A stretch of 64,000 nucleotides of DNA from Phycisphaeraceae bacterium (GCA_020639195.1 JACKHB010000006.1:124001-188000); one strand, 5' to 3'. Shown: positions 18,286-27,527, counted from the first letter of the stretch. Translations and numbers: made by a program. Notes: a model not told the origin generated them from the letters alone.

Positions 18286-19089
18286 TCAGCCGATCAGCCA
18301 CGGTTCCGGAATGGCTCCGAGTTTTCGGCCGATCACGGCCACGTACTCGAGCGGGTCCCCATCGGTTGAGCGCCGGTGCACGTACGTCTGCCTCGATGTT
18401 AACTCAAGCACGCCCTCATCGATCATCCGCCGGATGAGGCCAAAGAAACCGGAGTCGTCACGGGCGAGGAGGAAGTCTCGCTTGATCGTGAAAGCGATCC
18501 ACCCACCGTCTTCCGTCTCGTTGTATGCGCGAGCGAACACCTGCGGCGGGATATCTCCGAATCCGAGCGCCGCGACGGACGCCATGGCATGAAACGTGTT
18601 CTCCGTGAGCTTTGATTCTTCGCTCGCGGGCAGGTCCGTCAGATCCCCGACCACGTAGTCCTGGTACAGTCCGGGCCGATCGCGTTCGGCCGCCATCGCA
18701 GCCTCGGGATGGAGATCGACGCCGACGAATTCGCCGATCCCGATCTCCCGAAGCGCCTCGGCCACACAGCCGTTGCCCGCCCCCAGATCCAGCACGCGCA
18801 GAGACCCCGGATCGACTCCCTGCTCGCGCAAGGCACCCTGGAGGAGTGCCGCGATCTTCTGGGGTGACTGGCACCCGAGCACGTCGTAGACCCACTTCTC
18901 GTACAAGCCTTGCACGCGAAACACTTCGGGATAGTCGTGCAGCCGCACCTGTCGCCAGACGCCTCGGTGGTGCACGATCGCCCACTCCTCGTCCTGGGCA
19001 AGCCCGTGACCTGCGGGTGGGAGCGCGATCTCCAGCGATTCGATGGCCCGCTCGAGGCCGCCCCCGGACGCCGGTGTGGCGATGGACAC
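18286..19089 (-). CDS. class I SAM-dependent methyltransferase
   Basis: A 267-residue methyltransferase with motif I LRVLDLGAGNGCVAEALREIG, the acidic end of beta-2 in FVGVDLHPEAAMAA and VVGDLTDLP as motif II region. The substrate is unknown. The GTG at 19089 was chosen because AAGGAG lies eight bases before it; longer in-frame starts have no such site. It is divergent from the OpuC-type importer 227 bases away, so a link to a methylated amine substrate is possible but speculative. Confidence 0.85.
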   Translation of the reverse strand: MSIATPASGGGLERAIESLEIALPPAGHGLAQDEEWAIVHHRGVWRQVRLHDYPEVFRVQGLYEKWVYDVLGCQSPQKIAALLQGALREQGVDPGSLRVLDLGAGNGCVAEALREIGIGEFVGVDLHPEAAMAAERDRPGLYQDYVVGDLTDLPASEESKLTENTFHAMASVAALGFGDIPPQVFARAYNETEDGGWIAFTIKRDFLLARDDSGFFGLIRRMIDEGVLELTSRQTYVHRRSTDGDPLEYVAVIGRKLGAIPEPWLIG

Positions 19090-19120
19090 GTGCTGTTCTC
19101 CTTCGGTGTGGCGCCCCACT

Positions 19121-19138
19121 CCGCCGAGAACTCGGCGG
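19121..19138. repeat. perfect inverted repeat between methyltransferase and ABC importer
   Basis: CCGCCGAG-AA-CTCGGCGG, 8-bp arms with a 2-base loop, about 30 bases upstream of the methyltransferase GTG. It could be an operator or a leader hairpin; there is no T tract for a terminator. Confidence 0.4.
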
Positions 19139-19316
19139 CGCGGAGCGCAGCGGCACGACGCATGCGGCACGCATGCACCCACGCGCGATTGCGCTCGTTG
19201 AAGGCCAACTCACGCGACTCGGCGCGAGCACGACCCTTTGCAACATAGCGTGCCGCGTGCGATATCTCAAGCGCATCACGCAGGTTGATCGAGTACGCTC
19301 GTCATTCCTTTGCACG

Positions 19317-20078
19317 ATGATCACGATCACCGACGTGAGCAAGAGCTTCGATCGCGGCCGCACGCACGCGTTGCGTTCCGTCTCCATCCACGCGCACGCC
19401 GGGGAAGTCCTCGTGCTCCTCGGCTCATCGGGATGCGGCAAGACCACCCTGCTGCGCATGATCAATCGCCTCGACTCGCCCGACTCGGGCGAAGTCCGGC
19501 TGCGAGATCGCGACGTGTGCGGCATGGATCCGGTCGCGCTGCGCCGGTCGATCGGTTACGTCATCCAGGAGGGCGGACTGTTTCCGCATATGACGGTGGA
19601 GCGCAACGTGGAGATCGTCCCCCGGCTGCTCGGGTGGAATCGCGACACCCGGCGCGCCCGCACGCATGAGATCCTCTCGCTCGTAGGACTCAGCCCCGAC
19701 GAGTTCTTGCCGCGCCGCCCCGCCGAACTCTCCGGCGGGCAGCGCCAGCGGGTCGGCATCGCCCGCGCGCTGGCCGCGAACCCGATGACCTTGCTGATGG
19801 ACGAGCCGTTTGGGGCTCTGGACGCCATCACCCGCGATCGTCTGCAGGATGAGATCCTGTCAATCCAGCGGAGTGAGCCGCGCACGATCGTCTTTGTCAC
19901 GCACGATCTGTTCGAGGCCGTCAGACTCGCCGATCGAATCGTCGTGCTGCACGCCGGATCCGTCGAACAGGTGGGAACTGCCGAGCAGTTGCTCAATCAC
20001 CCTGCCACGCCCTATGTCTCCAGTCTGTTCGAGCGCGCCACGCAACAGGCAACCGGACTGCTGGAGCATGCGCCATGA
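19317..20078 (+). CDS. OpuC/ProV-type ABC transporter ATP-binding protein
   Basis: The 253-residue ATPase of a quaternary-amine/compatible-solute importer. It shows Walker A GSSGCGKTTLL, Q-loop VIQEGGLFPHMTV, signature LSGGQRQRVGIARAL, Walker B LLMDEPFGALD and the switch His in FVTHDLFEA. The FPHMTVERNVE context is typical of the ProV/OpuCA group. There are no CBS domains at the C-terminus, unlike many OpuCA proteins. The ATG at 19317 begins the conserved MITITDVSKSF; the long open frame upstream has no coding character. It overlaps the next gene by 4 bases (ATGA), so the two are translationally coupled. Confidence 0.93.
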   Translation: MITITDVSKSFDRGRTHALRSVSIHAHAGEVLVLLGSSGCGKTTLLRMINRLDSPDSGEVRLRDRDVCGMDPVALRRSIGYVIQEGGLFPHMTVERNVEIVPRLLGWNRDTRRARTHEILSLVGLSPDEFLPRRPAELSGGQRQRVGIARALAANPMTLLMDEPFGALDAITRDRLQDEILSIQRSEPRTIVFVTHDLFEAVRLADRIVVLHAGSVEQVGTAEQLLNHPATPYVSSLFERATQQATGLLEHAP

Positions 20079-21616
20079 CCGTTTCTCGGTTCACTCTCGT
20101 CCTTTTCGCGTGCGGCATGGTGCTTTCACGCGCCAGCGGGCAGACCACCGTGCGGGTTGGGTCCAAGGCTTTCACCGAGCAGTACATCTTGGCGGAGATC
20201 GTCTCACAACTGATCGAACGAAACACCGACCTCCAGGTTCAGCGGCGATTCGGGCTCGGCGGGACCGATCTCTGCCACGCCGGCCTGACGTCGGGAGAAC
20301 TCGACATCTACATCGAGTACACCGGCACGGCGATCGCAAGTGTCTTGCACGAGGCGCCCGGCGCCGACCGCCGCGCGTCCTTCCGGCGGGTTGCCGGAGA
20401 GTTCCGGCGGCGATTCGGGATCGAATGGTTGCCGCCGATCGGATTCAACAACACCTATTCGATCGCCGTTCGCGGCGACGACGCGGATGCTCAGGGCCTC
20501 TCGACGATATCAGATCTGGCCCGGGCAGAGGGCAATCGCAAGGCTGGATTCACGAGTGAGTTCATCGAACGGCCCGACGGCTACCCCGGCCTGCGAGACC
20601 GGTATGGCCTGCGATTCGTTCCGATCGTCGACCTCGATCCGGGCCTGATGTACGACGCGCTCGCCGGCGATCAGGTGGACGTGATCTGCGCGTTCGCCAC
20701 CGATGCCCGGATCGACGCCCTCGGGCTGCGCGTGCTCGCCGATGACCTCCGGTACTTCCCACCCTACGACGCCGCGATCCTGGTCCGCGCTGACCTGCTC
20801 CGCGATCACCCCGAACTCCGCGACGTGCTCGCGGCGCTGGCGGGGACGATCGATGACGCCGACATGCGCCGGCTCAACGGCCTCGTGGACATTCACAGGC
20901 GTGAGGTAGCCGAGGTCGCTATCGCCTGGATCGAGTCGGGGCTCGATCAGTACGACACATGGGGTGCCGCTGTCCCTCGTGAAGCGCCGATGTCATTCTG
21001 GGAACTCGCCGTGCGTCGGCGCGCAGAACTCGCTCGCAAGGCTGTGCGACACCTCGGACTCACCGCCGCGGGCGTCCTGGTGGCCACCGCGATCGGTCTG
21101 CCGCTCGGAGTCCTGGTGCACCGAGTGGCGGCGACTCGCGCGCCAGTCCTGGCCTTGTGCGAGATTGTTCAGACGATCCCGAGTCTGGCGATGCTCGCCT
21201 TCCTCTTCGCGATCTACGGGCTCCTCGGCGTGTTGCCCGCATCGACGGCGCTGGTGCTCTACGCGCTGCTGCCCGTGACGCTCAACACGCTCACCGGGCT
21301 GCGCCAGATCCCCAGAGACATCAGGGATGCTGCGACTGGCATGGGGATGACCCCGAGGCAGAGCCTGTGGCTCGTCGAACTCCCGCTCGCGGCGCCGGTG
21401 ATCGTGGCGGGCGTTCGCGCCGCCACGGTGCTGACCGTTGGAATCGCGACGCTCTCGACCTACATCGGCGCCGGCGGACTTGGCGACTTCATCGCGCGGG
21501 GTCTCTCGCGCAACGACACGAGGCTGACGCTGCTGGGCGCGCTGCCGGCGGCGCTCATGGCGGTCGCGCTGAGCCTGCTCATTCGCTTTGTCGAACGCAC
21601 CCTCATTCGATCATGA
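20075..21616 (+). CDS. fused substrate-binding protein and permease of an OpuC/ProWX-type ABC importer
   Basis: A 513-residue fusion. After a signal peptide (residues 1-22), residues about 23-295 form an OpuAC/ProX-type binding domain (TVRVGSKAFTEQYILAEIV, YIEYTGTAIASVL, FPPYDAAILV), and residues about 330-510 form the ProW-like permease with five hydrophobic segments and QTIPSLAMLAFLF, LRQIPRDIRDAATGMGM (coupling helix) and STYIGAGGLGDFIARG. The family imports glycine betaine, choline or carnitine; ergothioneine importers share this architecture. Binding domain first is the less common order, since most known fusions put the permease first. A five-helix permease with its N-terminus outside would allow this. 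Confidence 0.92.
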   Translation: MTVSRFTLVLFACGMVLSRASGQTTVRVGSKAFTEQYILAEIVSQLIERNTDLQVQRRFGLGGTDLCHAGLTSGELDIYIEYTGTAIASVLHEAPGADRRASFRRVAGEFRRRFGIEWLPPIGFNNTYSIAVRGDDADAQGLSTISDLARAEGNRKAGFTSEFIERPDGYPGLRDRYGLRFVPIVDLDPGLMYDALAGDQVDVICAFATDARIDALGLRVLADDLRYFPPYDAAILVRADLLRDHPELRDVLAALAGTIDDADMRRLNGLVDIHRREVAEVAIAWIESGLDQYDTWGAAVPREAPMSFWELAVRRRAELARKAVRHLGLTAAGVLVATAIGLPLGVLVHRVAATRAPVLALCEIVQTIPSLAMLAFLFAIYGLLGVLPASTALVLYALLPVTLNTLTGLRQIPRDIRDAATGMGMTPRQSLWLVELPLAAPVIVAGVRAATVLTVGIATLSTYIGAGGLGDFIARGLSRNDTRLTLLGALPAALMAVALSLLIRFVERTLIRS

Positions 21617-21632
21617 GGGGTGCGACACGCTC

Positions 21633-22919
21633 CTATTCCAGCCTCGTCCGGCCGGGCACCGCGACCGCATCCGGCTCATAGGTCTCGACGTCGAGCGAGG
21701 ACGGCCCGAGCTTGAGCGACGAGTTGAGCGCCTGATCCCACGTGACGTCCTTGCCGGTGTAGCAGCTCATGCGGCCCATGATCGCCGTGAGCGTGCTCTC
21801 GGCCACGCGCCGCGCCTCGTTGATGCGATCGCCCGTCTCGATGGCGTGCTGCAGGTCCGCGTGCTCCACGACATACGGATTGGGGTTCGCATCGCTGTGG
21901 CGCCACGGGCGATCGCCGAACATCTCCGCATAGCCAGAGCGCGTGACGAGCCGGCCCTTCGTGCCGCGGATCACCTCTTCGACTCGGATATCGCACCCGT
22001 CGATCTGCCGACACGTGCTCATCGCCGAGACGCCGCCGGGATAGACATACTCGATCGCGAAGTGATCGAAGATGTTGCCGAATTGAGGGCCGACGCGCAC
22101 CTGCCTTCCGCCTAGCCCGCGGCAGAGGTCCGGCGGTCCACCCATCACCCAGTTCATCACGTCGAGGTTGTGGACGTGCTGCTCAACAATGTGGTCGCCG
22201 CTGAGCCACGTGAAGTACAGCCAGTTGCGGATCTGCCACTCGATGTCGCTGTACTGCGGCTGCCTCTCGTGCACCCATAGCCCACCCTGATTCCAATAGC
22301 ACTGGCCCCCAACGATGTCGCCGATTGCGCCGTCGCGAATGCGACGCATCGCCTCGAGGTAGCACGCCTCGTGCCGGCGTTGGGTCCCGGTCACCACCGA
22401 CAATCCCTTCTCGTCGGCCAGGTCTCCCGCATTCATGACGCGCCGAATCCCGTCAGGATCCACCGCGACCGGCTTCTCGAAGAACACGTGCTTGCCGGCT
22501 CGGATCGCCGCCTCGAACTGGCCCGGTCGGAAGCCCGGCGGCGTCGCGAGAATCACGTAGTTGATGTCGTCGTTGGCCAGCAATCGCTCGCACGCATCGA
22601 ACCCGGTGTACATGCGCTCCGGATCGACCTGCACACGATCCTTGACGTCCTCCTGGTCGAGCATGGTTCTGTGCGACCAGTCCAGCCGATCCGCGAACAC
22701 ATCGGCCATGGCCACGATCTGCGTGGACGGCCCGGCCTGGAGCGCGTTGACCGCGGCGCCGGTGCCGCGCCCGCCGCACCCGACGACCCCGATGCGCAGC
22801 GTGTCTCTCCCGCCGGCCCACGCCGCTCGCCCCAGCGTCGCGGGCGCGATCGCGCTCGCCGCGCTCAGAGCCGCGGTGGTCTTCAGAAACTCCCGGCGGG
22901 TGAAGTCTGCCTGTGCCAT
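21633..22919 (-). CDS. exported Gfo/Idh/MocA-family oxidoreductase (Tat signal), paralog 1
   Basis: A 428-residue NAD(P)-binding oxidoreductase. TRREFLKTTAALSAA is a twin-arginine signal, LRIGVVGCGGRGTGAA the dinucleotide motif and FFEKPVAVDPDGIRR the conserved EKP segment. The ATG at 22919 has AAGGAG eight bases upstream. It lies 31 bases downstream of a clear paralog with the same layout (shared segments include SGDHIVEQ.VH, YTGK/QDVTWDQALNS), so this is a tandem duplication. It is the third gene of a likely operon with the SUMF1-like gene. Confidence 0.93.
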   Translation of the reverse strand: MAQADFTRREFLKTTAALSAASAIAPATLGRAAWAGGRDTLRIGVVGCGGRGTGAAVNALQAGPSTQIVAMADVFADRLDWSHRTMLDQEDVKDRVQVDPERMYTGFDACERLLANDDINYVILATPPGFRPGQFEAAIRAGKHVFFEKPVAVDPDGIRRVMNAGDLADEKGLSVVTGTQRRHEACYLEAMRRIRDGAIGDIVGGQCYWNQGGLWVHERQPQYSDIEWQIRNWLYFTWLSGDHIVEQHVHNLDVMNWVMGGPPDLCRGLGGRQVRVGPQFGNIFDHFAIEYVYPGGVSAMSTCRQIDGCDIRVEEVIRGTKGRLVTRSGYAEMFGDRPWRHSDANPNPYVVEHADLQHAIETGDRINEARRVAESTLTAIMGRMSCYTGKDVTWDQALNSSLKLGPSSLDVETYEPDAVAVPGRTRLE

Positions 22920-22950
22920 CGCTTCGCTCCTTCCAGCGGGTGTCTTGGTC

Positions 22951-24288
22951 CTACGAGTTTCGCGGCCGTCCCGGGATCGCCAATTCGCACGGCGGGGCAT
23001 CACCCCATTCCCACGTTGCCGGCGTCAGGCTCTCGCTGGAGTTCAGGGCCTGCTCCCAGGTCACGACCTGCCCGGTGTACGCCGCCATGCGGCCCATGAT
23101 CGCCATCATGGAGCTGTGAGCCATGAACACGCCGTCGTTGATGCGCTCGCCAGCGCGAATGCCCGCGAACAGCTCGTCGTGCTCCTGCTGGTACATGTCG
23201 TTGGCCGATGCCTCACCTCGCCACGGCGCATCGCCGTCGATGCCATGAGGCCGTCCGGCCCATGGATTCATGTGCGACCGGCCCCTGGTGCCCAGCGCGT
23301 ACATGGTGTTGTCGCTGGGCGTGTTGGGCCAATGGCGGCACATGTGCGTGCCCCTCGCGCCGCCCTCGAACTCGTACGTCACCGCGAAGTTGTCGTACAC
23401 ATCGCCGGTCTCGGGAACTTCGGGCCGGGTCATCCGCCCTCCCACCGCCGTGCATCGCGTGGGTGCGGCGCCCTTGAAGATCCAGTTGATCCAGTCGATC
23501 GCATGAACCGCCTGCTCGACGATGTGATCGCCGCTGAGCCAATGCGCGTAGTGCCAGTTGCGAAGCCGCCACTCCATCTCGCTCCACTCGGGGCGGCGCG
23601 GCTGGGGCGTGTGCCAACCCGTCGTGTTGTACGTCGTATGCACCGCGAGGATGTCGCCGGCCCGACCCTCATGCAGCGCGCCGAACAGCTCGCGGCACTG
23701 CGCGTGATATCGCCAGCAGAACCCGGACATGAGGCAGGTTCCGTTGCGCCTCGCGATCTCCGCGGACTCCAGCACGCTGCGAATTCCCGGGCCGTCCACG
23801 GCGACGGGCTTCTCGCAGAACACGTGTCGCCGGGCCTCCACCGCCGCCCGCAGGTGCTGCGGCCGAAACGCCGGTGGAGTGGTCAGGATCACGACGTCGG
23901 AGTTCTCGATCACGCCCCGAAACGCATCGAAACCCGAGAATCGCCTGTCTCCATCGACCTGGATCTTGCGATTCGCCAGCGCGGGATGCGACTCTCGAAT
24001 CCCGTTCTGGATGCCGTTCAGGCTGCCCTCGATCCGCTCTTCGAACGCGTCGCCCATCGCCCACAGCGTCGTGGCCTCGTCCGCGCGCAGCGCCTGCAAC
24101 GCCGCCCCGCTTCCTCGCCCTCCGCATCCGATCAGCCCTACGCGCACCGTATCGCTCCCGCCGGCCCAGGCGGCGCGGGCCAGTGCCGCAGGAGACACCG
24201 CCGCCGCGGCTCCTACGGCCGCCGACGCCTTCACAAAGTCCCTCCGGCTGACCGACAGCGTCCGGGCCTTGGTTCGCTTGCTCCGCAT
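22951..24288 (-). CDS. exported Gfo/Idh/MocA-family oxidoreductase (Tat signal), paralog 2
   Basis: A 445-residue paralog of the following gene. The signal SRRDFVKASAAVGAAAA is of the Tat type, VRVGLIGCGGRGSGAA binds the dinucleotide, and FCEKPVAVDGPGIRS is the EKP segment. The start at 24288 has AAGGAGG upstream. Exported members of this family in planctomycetes are thought to act on sugars; with the divergent ApbE-DUF1080-ThuA fusion nearby, a role in 3-keto sugar chemistry is a reasonable inference, not shown by the sequence. Confidence 0.93.
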   Translation of the reverse strand: MRSKRTKARTLSVSRRDFVKASAAVGAAAAVSPAALARAAWAGGSDTVRVGLIGCGGRGSGAALQALRADEATTLWAMGDAFEERIEGSLNGIQNGIRESHPALANRKIQVDGDRRFSGFDAFRGVIENSDVVILTTPPAFRPQHLRAAVEARRHVFCEKPVAVDGPGIRSVLESAEIARRNGTCLMSGFCWRYHAQCRELFGALHEGRAGDILAVHTTYNTTGWHTPQPRRPEWSEMEWRLRNWHYAHWLSGDHIVEQAVHAIDWINWIFKGAAPTRCTAVGGRMTRPEVPETGDVYDNFAVTYEFEGGARGTHMCRHWPNTPSDNTMYALGTRGRSHMNPWAGRPHGIDGDAPWRGEASANDMYQQEHDELFAGIRAGERINDGVFMAHSSMMAIMGRMAAYTGQVVTWEQALNSSESLTPATWEWGDAPPCELAIPGRPRNS

Positions 24289-24328
24289 GGTGCCGCCCCT
24301 CCTTCTGCCGCGAAGCCGTCGCGGCGAG

Positions 24329-25219
24329 TCAATCTCCTTCACAGACCAGCCGCATGCCCACGAAGCTGCAATCCGACAGCCACCAAGTGCTCTTTGGAAG
24401 CTGGGGGTCGCTGGTGTTCCAGGCCGAAGTCTGCGTCATCCATGAGTTTGGACCGACATCCGACACCGGGTCCAGGTAGCTTCCTCCCCGGGCGATCGGC
24501 TTCTCGTCCGCCCCCACGCACCACTCCGCCACGTTGCCGAGCGTGTCGTATAGCCCCCATGCATTGGCTGTCGTCTCCGCGACGGGGTGGGTGCCAAAGT
24601 CGCTGTTGTCCTTGGTCCAGGCGAACGCCGGCCCCGATCTGGCCGCGAACGTTCCCGCGCGGCAGGCGTACTCCCACTCGTCCTCCGTCGGAAGCCGATA
24701 GGTCCGGCCGGTCTTGAGGCTCAGCCACTCGCAAAAGGTGTTCGCCGCCTTGAACGTCATGCCCATCGCCGGAAAGCCGGCGTGACCCATGCCTCGATCG
24801 GGAGGAACGTACGGCTTGCTCGGTCGGGTGACCGCGTCGGCGCCGACCGGGTTGTCGCTTGACGGGTTATCCAACTCGTACACGAACACGTCGTACAGGT
24901 CCCACGTCACCTCCGTCTCGCTCATCCAGATCGCCCCGATCTCCGTCCTCCGCTCAGAGCCGTCAGCGAGCCGCTCCACGTGTTCTCCCGGCGGGATGGG
25001 GATCATGACGAACTCGACCGTCGTTCCGGCCAGATCCTGTCGAATCGGCTCTCGTTTCGGTTCTTCAGGCTGCGAATCGCCCCTCGACTCCGCCACCGAA
25101 CGCCACGAGCCGTGCGCCGCGCCCTTAGTGTGAGCAACGACCATCAGGCCCGCGGCCGCGCCTCCCATCGCCGCTACCCTTGAACACCGAATCCATCCGC
25201 GCAAGGGAGACCCTGTCAT
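24329..25219 (-). CDS. SUMF1/FGE-like (formylglycine-generating-enzyme fold) exported protein, probably not an active FGE
   Basis: A 296-residue protein with a Tat- or Sec-like N-terminus (MTGSPLRGWIRCSRVAAMGG) and an FGE-sulfatase-type fold: WMSETEVTWDLYDVF, FPAMGMTFKAANTFCEWLSLKTGRTYRLPTEDEWEYACRAG (split here by family, not by sequence), GLYDTLGNVAEWC and GMRLVC near the C-terminus. The copper-binding Cys pair of true FGE (SYLCxxxxC) is absent: the equivalent stretch is GGSYLDPVSDVGPN. It is more likely a binding or structural relative. The ATG shares bases with the start of the divergent fusion gene; GGGAGGAG lies upstream. An internal ATG at 25168 is a weaker alternative. Confidence 0.85.
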   Translation of the reverse strand: MTGSPLRGWIRCSRVAAMGGAAAGLMVVAHTKGAAHGSWRSVAESRGDSQPEEPKREPIRQDLAGTTVEFVMIPIPPGEHVERLADGSERRTEIGAIWMSETEVTWDLYDVFVYELDNPSSDNPVGADAVTRPSKPYVPPDRGMGHAGFPAMGMTFKAANTFCEWLSLKTGRTYRLPTEDEWEYACRAGTFAARSGPAFAWTKDNSDFGTHPVAETTANAWGLYDTLGNVAEWCVGADEKPIARGGSYLDPVSDVGPNSWMTQTSAWNTSDPQLPKSTWWLSDCSFVGMRLVCEGD

Positions 25220-27527
25220 GTCGCTTCGCTCCTCCCTGACCGCCGCCCTGACAATGCTCGGACTTCTCGGGACGAGCATGTCTTCCGGCTCTGAACCGAA
25301 CCTCCGGCGGCACGAGTTTACGAAGCTCTCCATGGGCTCGCAGGCACGGATCGTCCTTTTCGCCTCAACCGAGTCCGAGGCGCGACGTGCCGCGGCGGGG
25401 GCCTTCGAGCGGATCGAGGCCCTCGAATCGATCATGAGCGACTACCGCCCGACCAGCGAACTCTCCCGACTCAATGCCCTCGACGTGCCGCCTTCGGGCC
25501 AGACGCTCCCCCTCTCCGAGGACCTGACCCGAGTGCTCGAGCGTTCCGAGAAGATCCGCGAGCGCACCGGAGGCGCCTTCGACGTGCGAGCCGGCCGAGT
25601 CGTACGACTCTGGCGGGACGCCCGTCAGCGAGGCCCGACCCTCTCGGATCTGACCGAACTTCGGAGGTCAGCCCAAGCTCTCGGCGACTTTGACCTGGAC
25701 CCCGAGGCCCGCACGATCACGCTCCGCTCCCGAGTCACCCTGGATCTCGGTGGCATCGGCAAGGGATTCGCCGCCGACGCCGCCTCCCAAACACTCACGC
25801 AACTGGGGGCTCCCGCCCACCTAATTGACCTCGGAGGCGACATCGCCCTTGGCGACGCTCCTCCCGACGCGACCGGATGGGGCATCGCAATCGCGGGAAC
25901 CGGCCCGGAACAAGCTCGTGTTGCGCTCCACAACTGCGGCATCGCAACGTCCGGCCCGACGGATCGATTCTTCGCGATCGGCTCAACGACCTACTCCCAC
26001 ATCATCGATCCGCGGACCGGGGTGCCGGTCTCAGAGCCGCGCATCGTGACAGTCATCGCCCCCGACGCCACCGACGCCGACGCCCTGGCGACGGCCATGA
26101 GTGTGCTTACGCCCGGCGAGTCGCTCCGGGTCGCCGCGTCAACTCCGGGTGTTCATGCTCGAATCGAGGTTCCCGACAACCTTGTCATTACCTCGAACGG
26201 CTTCCCCTGGGCATCAAGAACGCCGCCCCGGGCCGAACCCGACGCAGAGTTCATCCCGCTGTTCAACGGACGCGATCTCGTCGGCTGGAAAGGCCTCGTC
26301 GCCGACCCTCCCGCCAGGGCCCGCATGTCCCCCGTCGAACTCGCTCAGGCCCAGTTCGAGGCCGATCGAAAGATGCGAGCCCACTGGTCCGTAGAAGATG
26401 GAATGCTCGTCTTCGACGGCGAGGGCGACAGCATCTGCACCGCCCGCGACTACGCCGACTTCGAGTTGATCGTGGAATGGAAGATCGGACCGCAGGGCGA
26501 CAGCGGAATCTATCTCCGAGGTTCCCCGCAGGTCCAGATCTGGGACAACCCCATCGGCTCGGGAGGTCTCTACAACAACCAGAAGAACGCCTCCCAGCCG
26601 CTCGTGGTTGCCGACCGCCCCGTCGGCGAATGGAATACGTTCCACATCATCATGCAGGGCGAACGCGTCACCGTCTACCTCAACGGTCGCCTCGTCGTCG
26701 GCGACACGATCCTCGAGAACTATTGGGAACGGGACAAGCCGATCTACCCCTCCGGCCAGATCGAACTCCAGAACCATGGCAACACGCTGTACTTTCGCAA
26801 CATCTCCCTCCGCCCGCTGGGGCCGGGCGATCGCCCCAGCGTGGCAACGACGACACCCTTCCCCCGGCTGGCAGGAGCCCGAGTGCTGGTGTTCACCCGA
26901 ACCGCCGGATTCAGGCACGACTCGATCGAAGCCGGGGTGCAGGCCATGCGCGACATGGCGGCCCAGCACGGTTTCTCAATCGTGCACACCGAAGACCCGA
27001 CCGTGTTCGACAACAACGGCCTCGCCCCCTACGACGCCGTGGTGTTTCTGAATACCACCGGCGATATCCTCAATCCCACCCAGGAGGCCGCATTCGAGGC
27101 GTTCGTCCGCTCCGGCGGCGGCTTCGTCGGCATCCATTCAGCCGCGGACACCGAGTACGACTGGCCGTTCTACGGCCTGGCGGTCGGCGCGTACTTCAAG
27201 GGCCACCCCCCAGTGCAGGCGGCGATGACCACCATTGCCAGCCACGACCATCCCGCGACGCGCCGCCTCCCCGACTCATGGAAGCGCACAGACGAGTGGT
27301 ACGACTATCGCGCGGTGCCCGAGGGCGCCACCGTGCTCGCCCGAATTGATGAGGCATCCTACGAGGGAGGCCAGATGGGCGCGGATCACCCCATCGCTTG
27401 GTGCCGGGAGATCGATCAAGGACGCACCTTCTACACGGGCTTTGGACACACCCAGCAGTCGTACTCCGAGCCCGAGGTCCGCGCGATGTTGGCCGGCGCG
27501 CTCGCCTGGGTCACGCACCGCGACTGA
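25218..27527 (+). CDS. secreted fusion: ApbE (FAD:protein FMN transferase) - DUF1080 - ThuA-like domain
   Basis: A 769-residue exported protein with three enzyme-type domains. Residues about 30-335 are ApbE-like: VTLDLGGIGKGFAAD, HLIDLGGDIA, IATSGPTDRFF, YSHIIDPRTGVP and DADALATAMSVL, the motifs of flavin transferases that attach FMN to exported proteins. Residues about 345-540 are DUF1080 (FIPLFNGRDLVGWKG, GDSGIYLRGSPQVQIWD). Residues about 553-769 are ThuA-like (RVLVFTRTAGFRHDSI, GGGFVGIHSAADTEYDW, TFYTGFGHT). DUF1080 and ThuA relatives act in 3-keto glycoside metabolism. The start at 25218 has AAGGGAGA upstream and opens a signal peptide. No flavin acceptor protein is apparent nearby. Confidence 0.9.
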   Translation: MSLRSSLTAALTMLGLLGTSMSSGSEPNLRRHEFTKLSMGSQARIVLFASTESEARRAAAGAFERIEALESIMSDYRPTSELSRLNALDVPPSGQTLPLSEDLTRVLERSEKIRERTGGAFDVRAGRVVRLWRDARQRGPTLSDLTELRRSAQALGDFDLDPEARTITLRSRVTLDLGGIGKGFAADAASQTLTQLGAPAHLIDLGGDIALGDAPPDATGWGIAIAGTGPEQARVALHNCGIATSGPTDRFFAIGSTTYSHIIDPRTGVPVSEPRIVTVIAPDATDADALATAMSVLTPGESLRVAASTPGVHARIEVPDNLVITSNGFPWASRTPPRAEPDAEFIPLFNGRDLVGWKGLVADPPARARMSPVELAQAQFEADRKMRAHWSVEDGMLVFDGEGDSICTARDYADFELIVEWKIGPQGDSGIYLRGSPQVQIWDNPIGSGGLYNNQKNASQPLVVADRPVGEWNTFHIIMQGERVTVYLNGRLVVGDTILENYWERDKPIYPSGQIELQNHGNTLYFRNISLRPLGPGDRPSVATTTPFPRLAGARVLVFTRTAGFRHDSIEAGVQAMRDMAAQHGFSIVHTEDPTVFDNNGLAPYDAVVFLNTTGDILNPTQEAAFEAFVRSGGGFVGIHSAADTEYDWPFYGLAVGAYFKGHPPVQAAMTTIASHDHPATRRLPDSWKRTDEWYDYRAVPEGATVLARIDEASYEGGQMGADHPIAWCREIDQGRTFYTGFGHTQQSYSEPEVRAMLAGALAWVTHRD

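Noticed and set aside
24329..25219. Active formylglycine-generating enzyme
   Set aside because: The catalytic Cys pair is missing, and no sulfatase lies nearby.
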